From contig JANQSK010000691.1 in assembly GCA_028284105.1 (NCBI GenBank), forward strand, positions 1 through 12,487: DNA of 12,487 nt. The letters are read 5' to 3'. The notes under the pieces are model-generated. The model had not been told where the DNA came from and did no database searches. It was given only the letters and a program-made list of their open reading frames with translations. Shown piece by piece: positions 1 to 8,274 of the stretch (within the stretch, counting starts at the first letter, position 1; each line of letters begins with the position of its first letter). A program made the translations under genes and the position numbers. This stretch comes from Anaerolineae bacterium. Lineage in GTDB: Bacteria; Chloroflexota; Anaerolineae; Promineifilales; Promineifilaceae.

Positions 1-1007
1 AAAACACGTCCTGGCAAAAAACCATCGGTTAGTTTGCCTTCGACTTGTTGTCTGCTCTGCGCGATAATTTCCTCACCCCAATGCTTATCTGCAAGTTTCG
101 AGATCAGCTTTGGGAGATGATCCATACCTAATGACCAATCAAACTCAAAACCTTCAAGACCGGGGGTTAAAATACTGCCTACATGGACAGACTTACATGA
201 GAATTTATTTACTTTAAGCATTTCCCTTGCTGAAAGTCCGATAGAAATAATAAAATCAGCCTTTGGCAGAATATTCCATTCTGGTGTTAATTCTTCATCC
301 ACACCGGTAAACACACCAGCTGCATGAATTGTTGTTTCATCAACAACTCCCTTGCCTGCCACCGTTGTAAAGATTGGTAATTTTAGACCTGCTAGTTCAG
401 ATGCTAATCCTTGCCTCGCTGCAAAAGCCCCAGCAATGAGGATTGGATTTCTGCATTTTTCAATTGATTTCCAAAGCTCAGAAAAATGAGTTTCTTGATC
501 ATTAACTTTAGCCATTTCATCTGGTTCTGGTGCACCACCCTCACCAATTTGCATAAGCACAGGAGCTGGCTCTTCACTTGTTGCTATGTTAACAGCTTTT
601 TCGTAATTTTCAGGATCATTTGAAAGATAACCGTTACTTTTTGTAACCTCTGAACACAATTTAGATTGACGTAATCTTTTATGAGCAACCCAAGGGGGGG
701 CTGTTTCAGGCGTTGCTTCAGCGACATGGATCAACGGAAAAGCTTCAAACCAGGCCGCTGCAATTCCTGGCAAAGCATTAACAAGTCCAGGCCCTTTAAT
801 GGAAATCGATAGACCAGCTGTATTAGATATATGTCCCGCAGTTGCCGCCATAATCGCCGCACTTGCTTCAAAATGTGTTAAGTAGAAAGGAATCTCTACT
901 TTCCCAAGTTGATCAATTATATTGAGGCTCGCACCACTTCCGGAAATACCAAAACAAGCGTTAACTCCAGACTTTCTTATTGTAGCCGCTAACTCTTTAT
1001 AAGACAT
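1..1007 (-). CDS. Thiamine-diphosphate-dependent enzyme, acetolactate synthase-like (3' part outside window)
   Basis: The frame is open from an ATG at 1007 to the left edge, giving 335 codons; the C-terminal domain lies outside. The N-terminal pyrimidine-binding domain is clear. E47 in HFEASAA matches the glutamate that activates the ThDP aminopyrimidine, and SIKGPGLVN (about 69-77) matches the ALS-family GPG loop. The central domain follows (about 175-320, with ILIAGAFAARQG). The diphosphate/Mg-binding GDG domain is beyond the edge, so it cannot be checked. An AGAAGAG motif sits 9 nt before the ATG. The gene starts 37 bp after the hydroxyacid dehydrogenase stop and is probably in the same operon. 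Family members decarboxylate 2-oxo acids and may ligate the product to another carbonyl or release an aldehyde; the substrate here is unknown. Housekeeping acetolactate synthase seems unlikely from context. Phosphonopyruvate decarboxylase-like activity is an alternative. Confidence 0.85.
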   Translation of the reverse strand, partial: MSYKELAATIRKSGVNACFGISGSGASLNIIDQLGKVEIPFYLTHFEASAAIMAATAGHISNTAGLSISIKGPGLVNALPGIAAAWFEAFPLIHVAEATPETAPPWVAHKRLRQSKLCSEVTKSNGYLSNDPENYEKAVNIATSEEPAPVLMQIGEGGAPEPDEMAKVNDQETHFSELWKSIEKCRNPILIAGAFAARQGLASELAGLKLPIFTTVAGKGVVDETTIHAAGVFTGVDEELTPEWNILPKADFIISIGLSAREMLKVNKFSCKSVHVGSILTPGLEGFEFDWSLGMDHLPKLISKLADKHWGEEIIAQSRQQVEGKLTDGFLPGRV

Positions 1008-1044
1008 GCCAAATTTCTCTTCTTATGCAAATTACCAAGTAAAT

Positions 1045-1986
1045 TTACAACTTTAATTTTATTTTTTTCGCAGCATGTCTACAAACAACTTTCACGGCAT
1101 CGGGACTATAACCACCCATATGCGGAGTTATCAATAGATTGTCATTCGATCGAGCATAAGCCACAAGAGGGTGGTTTTCTATGTCAGGCTCACCCGTTAA
1201 TACATCAACACCGGCTGCTCCCAAATGCCCTGTCTCAAGCGCGTTTAGAAAAGCATCTTGATCAACGATTGGGCCTCGTGATGTATTAATAAAAATAAGC
1301 CCCTTGCGGGCTTTGCTAAACAATTCACCAGTTACAAGCCCTCTGGTTTCATCTGAAAGATGCACATGAACTGATACAAAATCCGATATTTCAAACATTT
1401 CTTCTAACGAAACTTGTTTTATATGATCAGGAAATTCATCAAGGTAAGGATCGTATCCAACAACTTTCATACCAAAAGCATTTGCATATCTGGACATCCA
1501 TTGTCCAATCCGCCCACAACCAATAAGGCCTAACATTCTTCCATTGAGCATAATCCCAGGAAATTCTTCCCTGATCCATTGACCTGAACGAACATGCGCC
1601 ACAGCAGGTATTAACTTTCGAGCACAAGACATCAACAACGCCCAGGAAAGCTCGGCTGCAGGAGTTATATTATTCAATAAAGCCAAATCTTCTTTTAGGG
1701 TCCTTACAGAAATATCTCTTTGATCCAAGCAAGACCGTTCAATGTGATCTGAACCGGTGGTCGCACAAGAGATGATTTTTAGCTTATGCGCCTTAGATAT
1801 CATTTCATCGGTAATCCGAATTTTCATAGAAGCATCAAGCAATGCATCAGCATCAGACAAAGCACTATTCAGCGCATCAGGCTCACTTTCCACATGCACA
1901 ACATTTGCAATATCTTCTAATACATCTTTAGTTGCCAAATATCCATCTGGGCCACCTATATATAAAACCTTACGTATATTCGTCAT
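1045..1986 (-). CDS. D-2-hydroxyacid dehydrogenase (phosphoglycerate dehydrogenase-like)
   Basis: This 313-residue NAD(P)-dependent D-isomer-specific 2-hydroxyacid dehydrogenase has the usual family length. The Rossmann motif GCGRIG is at 156-161. Next come the aspartate-bearing VVGYDPY (about 175-181), SRGPIVD with catalytic R237, E266 in GEP, and catalytic H289 in TPHMGG, so the Arg/Glu/His triad is complete. The enzyme should interconvert a 2-oxo acid and a D-2-hydroxy acid in the cytoplasm. Its ATG overlaps the TGA of the upstream methyltransferase-like gene (ATGA), and the ThDP enzyme follows. That context suggests it feeds or drains a 2-oxo acid used by the ThDP enzyme, or makes a hydroxyacyl group for the glycan, rather than serving serine synthesis. 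Substrate specificity cannot be read from the sequence. The stop is TAA. Confidence 0.9.
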   Translation of the reverse strand: MTNIRKVLYIGGPDGYLATKDVLEDIANVVHVESEPDALNSALSDADALLDASMKIRITDEMISKAHKLKIISCATTGSDHIERSCLDQRDISVRTLKEDLALLNNITPAAELSWALLMSCARKLIPAVAHVRSGQWIREEFPGIMLNGRMLGLIGCGRIGQWMSRYANAFGMKVVGYDPYLDEFPDHIKQVSLEEMFEISDFVSVHVHLSDETRGLVTGELFSKARKGLIFINTSRGPIVDQDAFLNALETGHLGAAGVDVLTGEPDIENHPLVAYARSNDNLLITPHMGGYSPDAVKVVCRHAAKKIKLKL

Positions 1987-2810
1987 TTTTCCTTTAACCG
2001 ATTAAGTGGCTCAGACCATTTATGGATACTATCTCCAAGCTGATACTTCATTAAATTCAAATTGAGTTGACCAAGAGGCATTTCACACAGCTCCATAGCT
2101 GTTACATCTGTCCCTTCAGTACGGTATATGTCCCAATTTCTATAAATATGAGAAGCCAGAAAACGTGCATTTAATGTGCGCCCATCAAACAAAACAAGCG
2201 TCCCCGGCATTAAAAATGGTTCAATCAACAAAAGATCCGCCGACATAACAACTCGTGCAGGATTGTTCCATGACTGTCCGTTTATCTCTCCTTTAACAGT
2301 GGCAGGATCTGGCCCATCTATATAAATAAAATCTGGCACCACATCAGGTAACTGTTCGTAAAAATGGCACATTTTACCATTAAAATGATCAACCTTAACT
2401 GGGCTATTATAAAATTGAACCAGATCTTTTAACCTATCAGTTAAAATATTCTTCGTCGCTTCAATCCATTTATCACCACTATCTACTGAGTGCAGTGAAA
2501 AAGGAAAAGCTTCACGAATTTCGGGTAAATCGTCAGCCTCAGCCCAATCAGTTTTGTTTTTCTGTAATGCATCAGCAAGAACAAGCGTAGAGAAACCAAC
2601 GCCAAATTCCAAAACTGTTAAACACTTTCTCTGTCTGACGATACTATGTAATCTTGCCAAATCACGAAATTTCGGCTTTATGCGATCCCCTTGGGAACGA
2701 GCAATTGATAACAACTCCTCATAAAGCGATTGCTCTTTCAAATAAGAGACGGCTTCCTCTTCACCAATCTTTCCAGAAGGAAATTTTCCACTGATCTGTT
2801 TTGCCCTCAC
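1983..2810 (-). CDS. Class I SAM-dependent methyltransferase-fold protein of unknown substrate
   Basis: This 275-residue soluble protein contains a methyltransferase motif I-like segment, LEFGVGFST (67-75), preceded by a hydrophobic strand. It has an acidic turn around HSVDSGD (107-113) and FIYIDGPDP (161-169), a typical motif-IV-like strand and loop. No signal peptide or membrane segment is visible. It starts with GTG at 2810, and that codon overlaps the TGA of the neuC-like gene (GTGA). Its own TGA overlaps the dehydrogenase ATG. The double overlap argues for translational coupling and a role in the same pathway. O- or N-methylation of the sugar is one possibility. The fold is also used by non-methylating enzymes, so the reaction is uncertain. 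I do not recognise a named family. Confidence 0.75.
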   Translation of the reverse strand: MRAKQISGKFPSGKIGEEEAVSYLKEQSLYEELLSIARSQGDRIKPKFRDLARLHSIVRQRKCLTVLEFGVGFSTLVLADALQKNKTDWAEADDLPEIREAFPFSLHSVDSGDKWIEATKNILTDRLKDLVQFYNSPVKVDHFNGKMCHFYEQLPDVVPDFIYIDGPDPATVKGEINGQSWNNPARVVMSADLLLIEPFLMPGTLVLFDGRTLNARFLASHIYRNWDIYRTEGTDVTAMELCEMPLGQLNLNLMKYQLGDSIHKWSEPLNRLKEK

Positions 2811-3994
2811 TTACTAACCTCCAATTCCCTCTTACAGTCATTTAAATAGTTAATATTTTTAAAGTAAGTCAGAGAAACTTTAGAGAGAATTTCTGCAATT
2901 TCTTTTCCTGCCCCAGCCTTTCCATAAATATCTGATTGGTGCCTTATTTCATTAAAATGCTCTTTAACTGCTTTCAAAATTGCCTCTCGGCTATAATCAA
3001 CATCGATAACATTTGGGCCACGTTCCCTGTTGATTTGTCGAGAACCAATATTTACTGCAGGAACCCCAAGATAAGAAGCCTCCCGTATGGCTGCACTTGA
3101 ATTACCAATTATTCCTCGAGATCCATTCAACAAACGCAAGAAGTCAACAGGCTCCATGCTCTTAAAGAAATGAATATTTTCAGGATTGAATTGTTCTCTA
3201 AATGCTCGAATAGTTTTTGAGACTTCATCGGTCCCTGCATCAGGGTTAGGCCAAAACCACAAGGCCGCATAAGGCATATCAGTAACAGCACATAACGTTT
3301 CCAAAATATGCTCTCTGGATTGAGCTGGCTCAGTTGTCACAGCATGCTGCATGACAATAACATATCCTTCATCCAGCACTGGTTGATTACCAACCCCACC
3401 ATACCTTTCATAAACATCAAAATCTAACTCAGGGGTTTCAAGTACGCTTTGAGCAAGGTCTACAGACGGACATCCTGTATGAAACACACGGTCAGCCTGT
3501 TCCCCCATACGAATAATCCAATCCATAGCTCTTTTGGTTGCCGGAAAATGTAAATCTGCCAGCTTTGTAATAGCATGACGCACTTTTTCATCAATATTAC
3601 CGGAAACCTCACCACCTTGAATATGCGCAAGAGGAATATTCTGATAACTTGCAGCAATGGCAGCTACCAACACCTCAAATCGGTCAGCCATTACAACAAC
3701 AACATCAGGCTGCAGCCGATCGAACGCTCCAGCAAACTCAATAAGACCAAGACCTACTGATTTCGTATTGGTAAGATGATCTTCCCCTTCAATTAGAAAA
3801 TTCAAACTTTCATTAATGAAAAAACCGTCATCTTGGACCGTTTGAATCAAATTACCAAATCGACCCAACAAGGCAGAACCAGCACAAACCAACTGCAACT
3901 CCACCTGTTCATTCGTTTTTAAATGCTGAAGAACTGTCTTGAGCTTAGCGTAACTGGCACGAGCAGTAAGAACAACACAAACTTTGCGTTTCAT
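2807..3994 (-). CDS. UDP-N-acetylglucosamine 2-epimerase, hydrolysing (NeuC/NnaA/LegG type)
   Basis: This 395-residue protein belongs to the UDP-HexNAc 2-epimerase superfamily (GT-B fold), hydrolysing branch. That branch converts a UDP-HexNAc into a free ManNAc-type sugar plus UDP, the substrate for nonulosonate synthases. Visible elements are the N-terminal KVCVVLTARASY strand and loop (4-15), ADRFE (103-107), HIQGGE (124-129), IDEKVRHAITKLADLHF (about 134-150), GNSS (297-300) and the UDP-binding GSRQ region (317-320). The ATG at 3994 is preferred over an in-frame start 27 bp upstream: it overlaps the neuB TGA as ATGA, and the family sequence begins at MKRKVCVV. The ARASY variant of the usual TRAEY motif marks a divergent subgroup. 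It could act on UDP-GlcNAc (ManNAc, sialic acid) or on a bacillosamine derivative (legionaminic acid); the sequence does not decide. Confidence 0.9.
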   Translation of the reverse strand: MKRKVCVVLTARASYAKLKTVLQHLKTNEQVELQLVCAGSALLGRFGNLIQTVQDDGFFINESLNFLIEGEDHLTNTKSVGLGLIEFAGAFDRLQPDVVVVMADRFEVLVAAIAASYQNIPLAHIQGGEVSGNIDEKVRHAITKLADLHFPATKRAMDWIIRMGEQADRVFHTGCPSVDLAQSVLETPELDFDVYERYGGVGNQPVLDEGYVIVMQHAVTTEPAQSREHILETLCAVTDMPYAALWFWPNPDAGTDEVSKTIRAFREQFNPENIHFFKSMEPVDFLRLLNGSRGIIGNSSAAIREASYLGVPAVNIGSRQINRERGPNVIDVDYSREAILKAVKEHFNEIRHQSDIYGKAGAGKEIAEILSKVSLTYFKNINYLNDCKRELEVSK

Positions 3995-5034
3995 TCTATA
4001 TTGTCCCATTTTAACAAACAATCAGCATGACCATCATTGATCAACCGTTTACCCACAACCCGATCCAGATCCGAAAATGGTATCCCTGTACCAGGTTTTT
4101 TTAAACATAGATGTTCTTTCTCAAGAACAGATCCAGCAGGCAAATCTTTTGCCAATGTTATACTTTTTGAAAAAATAGAGCGCATCGACGCTAACTCTTC
4201 CGCCATATTATCCTTATCAACTAGATTAGTATCCATAATCACAAAAGCATCTCTTGCAGCAACAAGTTGAGATAATTCGTCTACAGTCAACGAAGAACTA
4301 ATATCAGGCCCAAACATAAAATTGCTAAGAGTAATATGTACTTCTATTAATGCAACCCCGCGAGCCATTGCAGCAATAGATGGAAATATGCTTCCAGAAT
4401 GGTCAGATAAACCAATAGGACATTCTAGTTTGTTTTGCATTTCTGCAACGACATTTAATCCCACCTCATTCAGTTTTGTCGGATAACGACTGGTGCATTG
4501 CAACAAGGCATGGGCATGAGACTTTGTTTCAAGTGATTGTGAGATCAACTCAATTTCATCCCATCGGCTCATACCTGTACTCACCAGCAGCGGTTTACCC
4601 GTATCAATCATCGCTTGCAACAATTGTGACGACCAAAACTCACCAGACCCTACCTTCCAAGCCGGTATTTCTAATCGCTGAAGCAAATCAACCGCCGCAA
4701 TAGAAAAAGCTGAACTGAGAAAAATCAATCCTTTTTCTTTTGCATGCTCGGCCAAGCCGGCCCATTGTTCACCAGTAAATTCCATGCGTCGCCAATAATC
4801 TAATCGCGTATCATCCTGACGACTAAATTTTACCCTGAAAGGCTCATCTAGGGTCGACTCCTCCATAGCAATATGTGTCTGAAATTTAATAGCATCAACA
4901 CCTGCCTTGGCCGCAGCATCGATAAAACAATGCGCCAGTCCAAGCGACCCATCATGAGCCTGCCCAACTTCCGCAATAATGAAAGGGCACAATCCGTTTC
5001 CAATGGTCTTGCCGCCCAATTCAAAAGTTTTCAT
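3991..5034 (-). CDS. Nonulosonate synthase (NeuB / LegI family)
   Basis: This 347-residue enzyme condenses phosphoenolpyruvate with a ManNAc-type aldose to make a nine-carbon nonulosonic acid. The TIM barrel (1 to about 270) shows IIAEVGQAHDG (19-29), KFQT (50-53), KVGSGE (127-132), SRYPT (182-186), GLSDHSG (208-214) and EVHIT (231-235). H212 and H233 sit where the metal-binding histidines occur in this family. The C-terminal antifreeze/SAF domain (about 285-347) includes KKPGTGI, where the family usually has RPG (see findings). A GAGAGG Shine-Dalgarno lies 5 nt before the ATG. The stop overlaps the neuC-like start. Length and domain order are normal. Whether the product is sialic, legionaminic or another acid cannot be told; no CMP-transferase gene is in the window. 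Confidence 0.92.
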   Translation of the reverse strand: MKTFELGGKTIGNGLCPFIIAEVGQAHDGSLGLAHCFIDAAAKAGVDAIKFQTHIAMEESTLDEPFRVKFSRQDDTRLDYWRRMEFTGEQWAGLAEHAKEKGLIFLSSAFSIAAVDLLQRLEIPAWKVGSGEFWSSQLLQAMIDTGKPLLVSTGMSRWDEIELISQSLETKSHAHALLQCTSRYPTKLNEVGLNVVAEMQNKLECPIGLSDHSGSIFPSIAAMARGVALIEVHITLSNFMFGPDISSSLTVDELSQLVAARDAFVIMDTNLVDKDNMAEELASMRSIFSKSITLAKDLPAGSVLEKEHLCLKKPGTGIPFSDLDRVVGKRLINDGHADCLLKWDNIE

Positions 5035-5039
5035 ACTGT

Positions 5040-5045
5040 CCTCTC
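5040..5045 (-). promoter_or_regulatory. Ribosome binding site of the nonulosonate synthase gene
   Basis: GAGAGG on the minus strand lies 5 nt before the ATG at 5034. It is the clearest Shine-Dalgarno in the lower half of the operon and sits at the head of the overlapping block of four genes. The 110 bp between this gene and the flippase stop shows no clear terminator. Confidence 0.6.
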
Positions 5046-5144
5046 TGTATCGAATAATTACTTTTGGTCACTTAAGCTCAAGGCTTACTCGCCTATCAAA
5101 ATAATACAGGGGTATCCCATATTTTGGCTGCTAAAACCCATTTA

Positions 5145-6875
5145 TCACAAAGACACCTCTGTAATTTTCCCATCTTGAAGCGAAAACACCCGATCACAAA
5201 AAGTCAGAGTTGTATTCTTGTGCGATATCATCAAAATGGTTTTTGTTCCGTGCATTTTTTTAAGAGTTTCAACAATTTGTCGCTCTGATTCAGCATCCAA
5301 TGCACTGGTAATTTCATCAAGAACCAGTAATTCAGGATTCCTATAGAGCGCCCTTGCAATTCCCACTTTCTGTCGTTGTCCCCCAGAAAGTTTCACACCA
5401 TTTTCTCCCAAAGGCATTTGAATATTTCCAGGTCGTTCTGACACAAAGCCTTTTAGATCGACCATATCGATAACTTGCTTAATCCTGTCTTCATCTATCT
5501 GCTCTCTCAAGACACCAAAAGCAATATTTTCAGAAAGAGTGGCATCACTCAAAAAAACTGTTTGTGGCACATAGCCGACACATCGGTGCCACGCACGCAA
5601 ATCTTCGTGAATATCAAATTCATCGACAAGAACCTTTCCCGATTTTTGCTTTAGCAGACCAAGCAATAAATCGACGATTGTACTTTTGCCAGCACCACTC
5701 TTGCCAACAAAACCAACCATCTCTCCCTTTTTAATCGTTAAATTGGCCCCTGAAAGAATATTGCCTTTTGACTCATCATGCCAAAAATTAACATCTTGTA
5801 GCTTAATCTCATCTTTAAATGAAAAAGATGCCAGATTTTGGTCGCACTTATGTTCATTACGTTTCAACATCATCAGGTCATGGTAGGTAACATCAATAAC
5901 TGCTTGCCCAAATTTCATAGCGTTATAGCCTGAAGCCAGCCTGGTAACTGAAGGAAGAATGCGAAAGGCCGCCATAGCAAACAAGCCGAGCTTGGGGACG
6001 AAATCTGTCAAAAACGATTCTGAATCGGGTTGCACCAACACAACCCCTACCAAAGCAATAACTATTGCCATCTCAAACATGACACGAGGAACACCTTTAG
6101 CAAAAGAGCTATATTGAGCCATTTTGGCGCTCACTTCGTTGTAAGGCTGATAAAATCCAACAAATTCTACTTCTTTGCCAAGCAGTCGAATATCTTTATA
6201 TCCATTAAGCCCCTGATTTACATGCTGAAGACGTCGCCCATCGCTTACCTGGCGTCTCTCCCCCCAAAATGACATCCTTCTTCCAATAACATAATAAAAA
6301 AACAACCATGAAGCGCTCAACCATGCCAACACATATAAACTTTCTAATGGATAAATAATAAACACCAACGCTGATACTGCCAGCACCACTAGAGCGTCAA
6401 ATAAAAACACAAAACTTATATTCAAAAGATTAGAAAACTTAGTCGCTTCGGTGATTACGTTCCTGATAAGATTGTGCGTACTATTCTTTAAATGAAAATA
6501 ATAATCTTGCGTCATATAAGTCATAAACAATCTATGTGATGTATTCATACGTACATCTTTTATAAATTCCAATCTAACCCATGAAATAAAAAGAATGATG
6601 ATACTACGAAAGAAAAATATCAGACATAAAAGCACAAGCATCATAACGACATCTTGATCACCGCTATAATTTTTAATCAACTGGATGACATGACCTGACA
6701 AACCACCTTGTTGCGCATCTGCTGCACCAACGAACAAGCTTAATATAGGTATGACGATACCAACGCTGAGGGTCTCTACCGCCATGCCGATAAAAATGAG
6801 AATTAACAGCAAAACAGCACTGCGTTTGTGCTCCTCCAAAAGAATATCATAAATTTTCCGAATGTTCTGAAACAT
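5145..6875 (-). CDS. ABC transporter, fused permease/ATPase; PglK/MsbA-like oligosaccharide flippase
   Basis: This 576-residue half-transporter, probably acting as a homodimer, has an N-terminal membrane domain with hydrophobic segments near 20-50, 77-98, 155-175, 180-197, 266-282 and 293-308. The ATPase domain (about 357-576) has Walker A GKSGAGKS (391-398), a Q-loop at Q438, signature LSGGQ (496-500), Walker B LLVLD (516-520) with catalytic E521, and H-loop H552. All ATPase residues are present. The VPRVMFE and AFRILPSVTRL segments resemble Campylobacter PglK, which flips an undecaprenyl-linked oligosaccharide across the inner membrane. Its place among glycan genes with no Wzx gene in view supports that role. 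A lipid A flippase (MsbA) or another exporter remains possible. Only a weak Shine-Dalgarno (AAGG) precedes the ATG. The stop is TGA. Confidence 0.88.
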   Translation of the reverse strand: MFQNIRKIYDILLEEHKRSAVLLLILIFIGMAVETLSVGIVIPILSLFVGAADAQQGGLSGHVIQLIKNYSGDQDVVMMLVLLCLIFFFRSIIILFISWVRLEFIKDVRMNTSHRLFMTYMTQDYYFHLKNSTHNLIRNVITEATKFSNLLNISFVFLFDALVVLAVSALVFIIYPLESLYVLAWLSASWLFFYYVIGRRMSFWGERRQVSDGRRLQHVNQGLNGYKDIRLLGKEVEFVGFYQPYNEVSAKMAQYSSFAKGVPRVMFEMAIVIALVGVVLVQPDSESFLTDFVPKLGLFAMAAFRILPSVTRLASGYNAMKFGQAVIDVTYHDLMMLKRNEHKCDQNLASFSFKDEIKLQDVNFWHDESKGNILSGANLTIKKGEMVGFVGKSGAGKSTIVDLLLGLLKQKSGKVLVDEFDIHEDLRAWHRCVGYVPQTVFLSDATLSENIAFGVLREQIDEDRIKQVIDMVDLKGFVSERPGNIQMPLGENGVKLSGGQRQKVGIARALYRNPELLVLDEITSALDAESERQIVETLKKMHGTKTILMISHKNTTLTFCDRVFSLQDGKITEVSL

Positions 6876-6994
6876 TGTCTATTAGCCTTCAAGGATGGAA
6901 AGCTCTAGAAAAATGCCTCTCAAGAGCACAAAAACCATTCAGATCTATATTTCTTATAACCAAGCCAAGGGGATACTTTTATCCTTTGATGATA

Positions 6995-8272
6995 TCACAA
7001 CCGCAAATCAGAGAATTCTTGTGGCAAAAGACTCTTTAGATCATAAATAATATGATTTGACTTCCCATATTTACGAAACTCAAGTGGGGCCATATCTTTA
7101 AATTTTTGATGATCAACAGCAACAATAATGACATCATAAAAATCCACGCAGGGCTGGTCCAACAACTCCACCTGGTATTCCTTCAGGGCTTCTAATTTTG
7201 GGGCCCAAGGATCATAGACATCCACATTACACGAATAGTCCTTTAAATCATTGACTATATCTACAACCTTTGTATTTCTCAAATCTGGACAATCAGCCTT
7301 GAAAGTCAACCCCATGATCAATACCCGAGCACCATGTATCTGAATACGCTTTTTGGACATAAATTTAATCAGCTGGTTTACGACATAAGAGGCCATTCCA
7401 TCATTAATCCGCCTACCCGCAAGGACAATTTCTGGATGATAACCAATAGCTTCAGCCTTGTGTGTCAGATAATAAGGGTCAACACCAATACAATGGCCTC
7501 CAACTAATCCTGGTCGAAATGGTAAAAAATTCCACTTACTCCCAGCAGCTTGCAAAACAGTTTCTGTATCAATCTCCAGACGATTACATATCATGGCAAC
7601 TTCATTTATAAGAGCAATATTCAAATCCCTTTGAGTATTTTCTATGACCTTTGCCATTTCAGCCACTTTAATACTCTCAACCTTGTGAGTGCCTTCTGTA
7701 ATTATCTCATTATAAAGTTCATCAACTAGATCAGTGATTTCTTTTGTAGAACCAGATGTTACTTTTTTGATATTTACAATGCGGTGCTTTTTATCACCAG
7801 GATTGATCCGTTCAGGACTGTATCCGCAATAAAAGTCTTTATTGAATTTAAGAGCAGAAAACTTCTCAAGCACAGGAACACAGTCTTCTTCGGTGGCACC
7901 TGGATAGACGGTTGATTCATAAATAACTAAATCACCGTGTTTAAGAACTTTCCCAACAACTTCCGAAGCCATGATTAGAGGCTCAATATTAGGACGTTTA
8001 TATTCATCAATTGGCGTAGGCACTGTTATTATATAACAGTTAGAATCAGCCAAATCCTGTTGATTAGCGGTATAGCTTAAATGTTGAGCATGAGATAACT
8101 CTTTTGATGAAAGCTCCAATGTTGTATCAGTTCCTGCTTGGAGTTCATGAATACGATTTTCATTTATATCATAACCTACAACAGAACGCTTTTTTCCAAA
8201 TTCGACAGCAAGAGGCAAGCCAACATAGCCAAGCCCAATAATAGCTATTTTCAAATCATTAAGCTTGTTCAT
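6995..8272 (-). CDS. Nucleotide sugar 6-dehydrogenase (TviB/WbpA/WbpO type UDP-HexNAc dehydrogenase)
   Basis: This 425-residue member of the UDP-glucose/GDP-mannose dehydrogenase family oxidises the C6 hydroxyl of a UDP-sugar to a carboxylate with two NAD+. The Rossmann motif GLGYVG is at 13-18. Further motifs are VPTPID (84-89), ESTVYPG (119-125), and the substrate/hinge segment VAEMAKVIENTQRD (203-216). The catalytic C261 lies in GLVGGHCIGVDPYY, and the C-terminal domain has GLTFKADCPDLRNTK (321-335). The sequence resembles the TviB/WbpO branch acting on UDP-GlcNAc or UDP-GalNAc more than hexose-specific Ugd, but that is inference. The ATG lies 2 nt after the final TAG of the epimerase gene, so the two were a pair making and epimerising a UDP-uronic acid. 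The stop is TGA. Confidence 0.92.
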   Translation of the reverse strand: MNKLNDLKIAIIGLGYVGLPLAVEFGKKRSVVGYDINENRIHELQAGTDTTLELSSKELSHAQHLSYTANQQDLADSNCYIITVPTPIDEYKRPNIEPLIMASEVVGKVLKHGDLVIYESTVYPGATEEDCVPVLEKFSALKFNKDFYCGYSPERINPGDKKHRIVNIKKVTSGSTKEITDLVDELYNEIITEGTHKVESIKVAEMAKVIENTQRDLNIALINEVAMICNRLEIDTETVLQAAGSKWNFLPFRPGLVGGHCIGVDPYYLTHKAEAIGYHPEIVLAGRRINDGMASYVVNQLIKFMSKKRIQIHGARVLIMGLTFKADCPDLRNTKVVDIVNDLKDYSCNVDVYDPWAPKLEALKEYQVELLDQPCVDFYDVIIVAVDHQKFKDMAPLEFRKYGKSNHIIYDLKSLLPQEFSDLRL

Positions 8273-8274
8273 AA

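Noticed and set aside
2807..4021. Upstream ATG at 4021 for the neuC-like gene
   Set aside because: It would overlap neuB by 31 bp and add nine residues absent from the family; ATG 3994 gives the ATGA coupling seen for its neighbours.
6953..6963. CTTATAACCAA shared with 10599-10609
   Set aside because: An 11-mer pair is expected by chance in 12 kb of AT-rich DNA, and the contexts differ.
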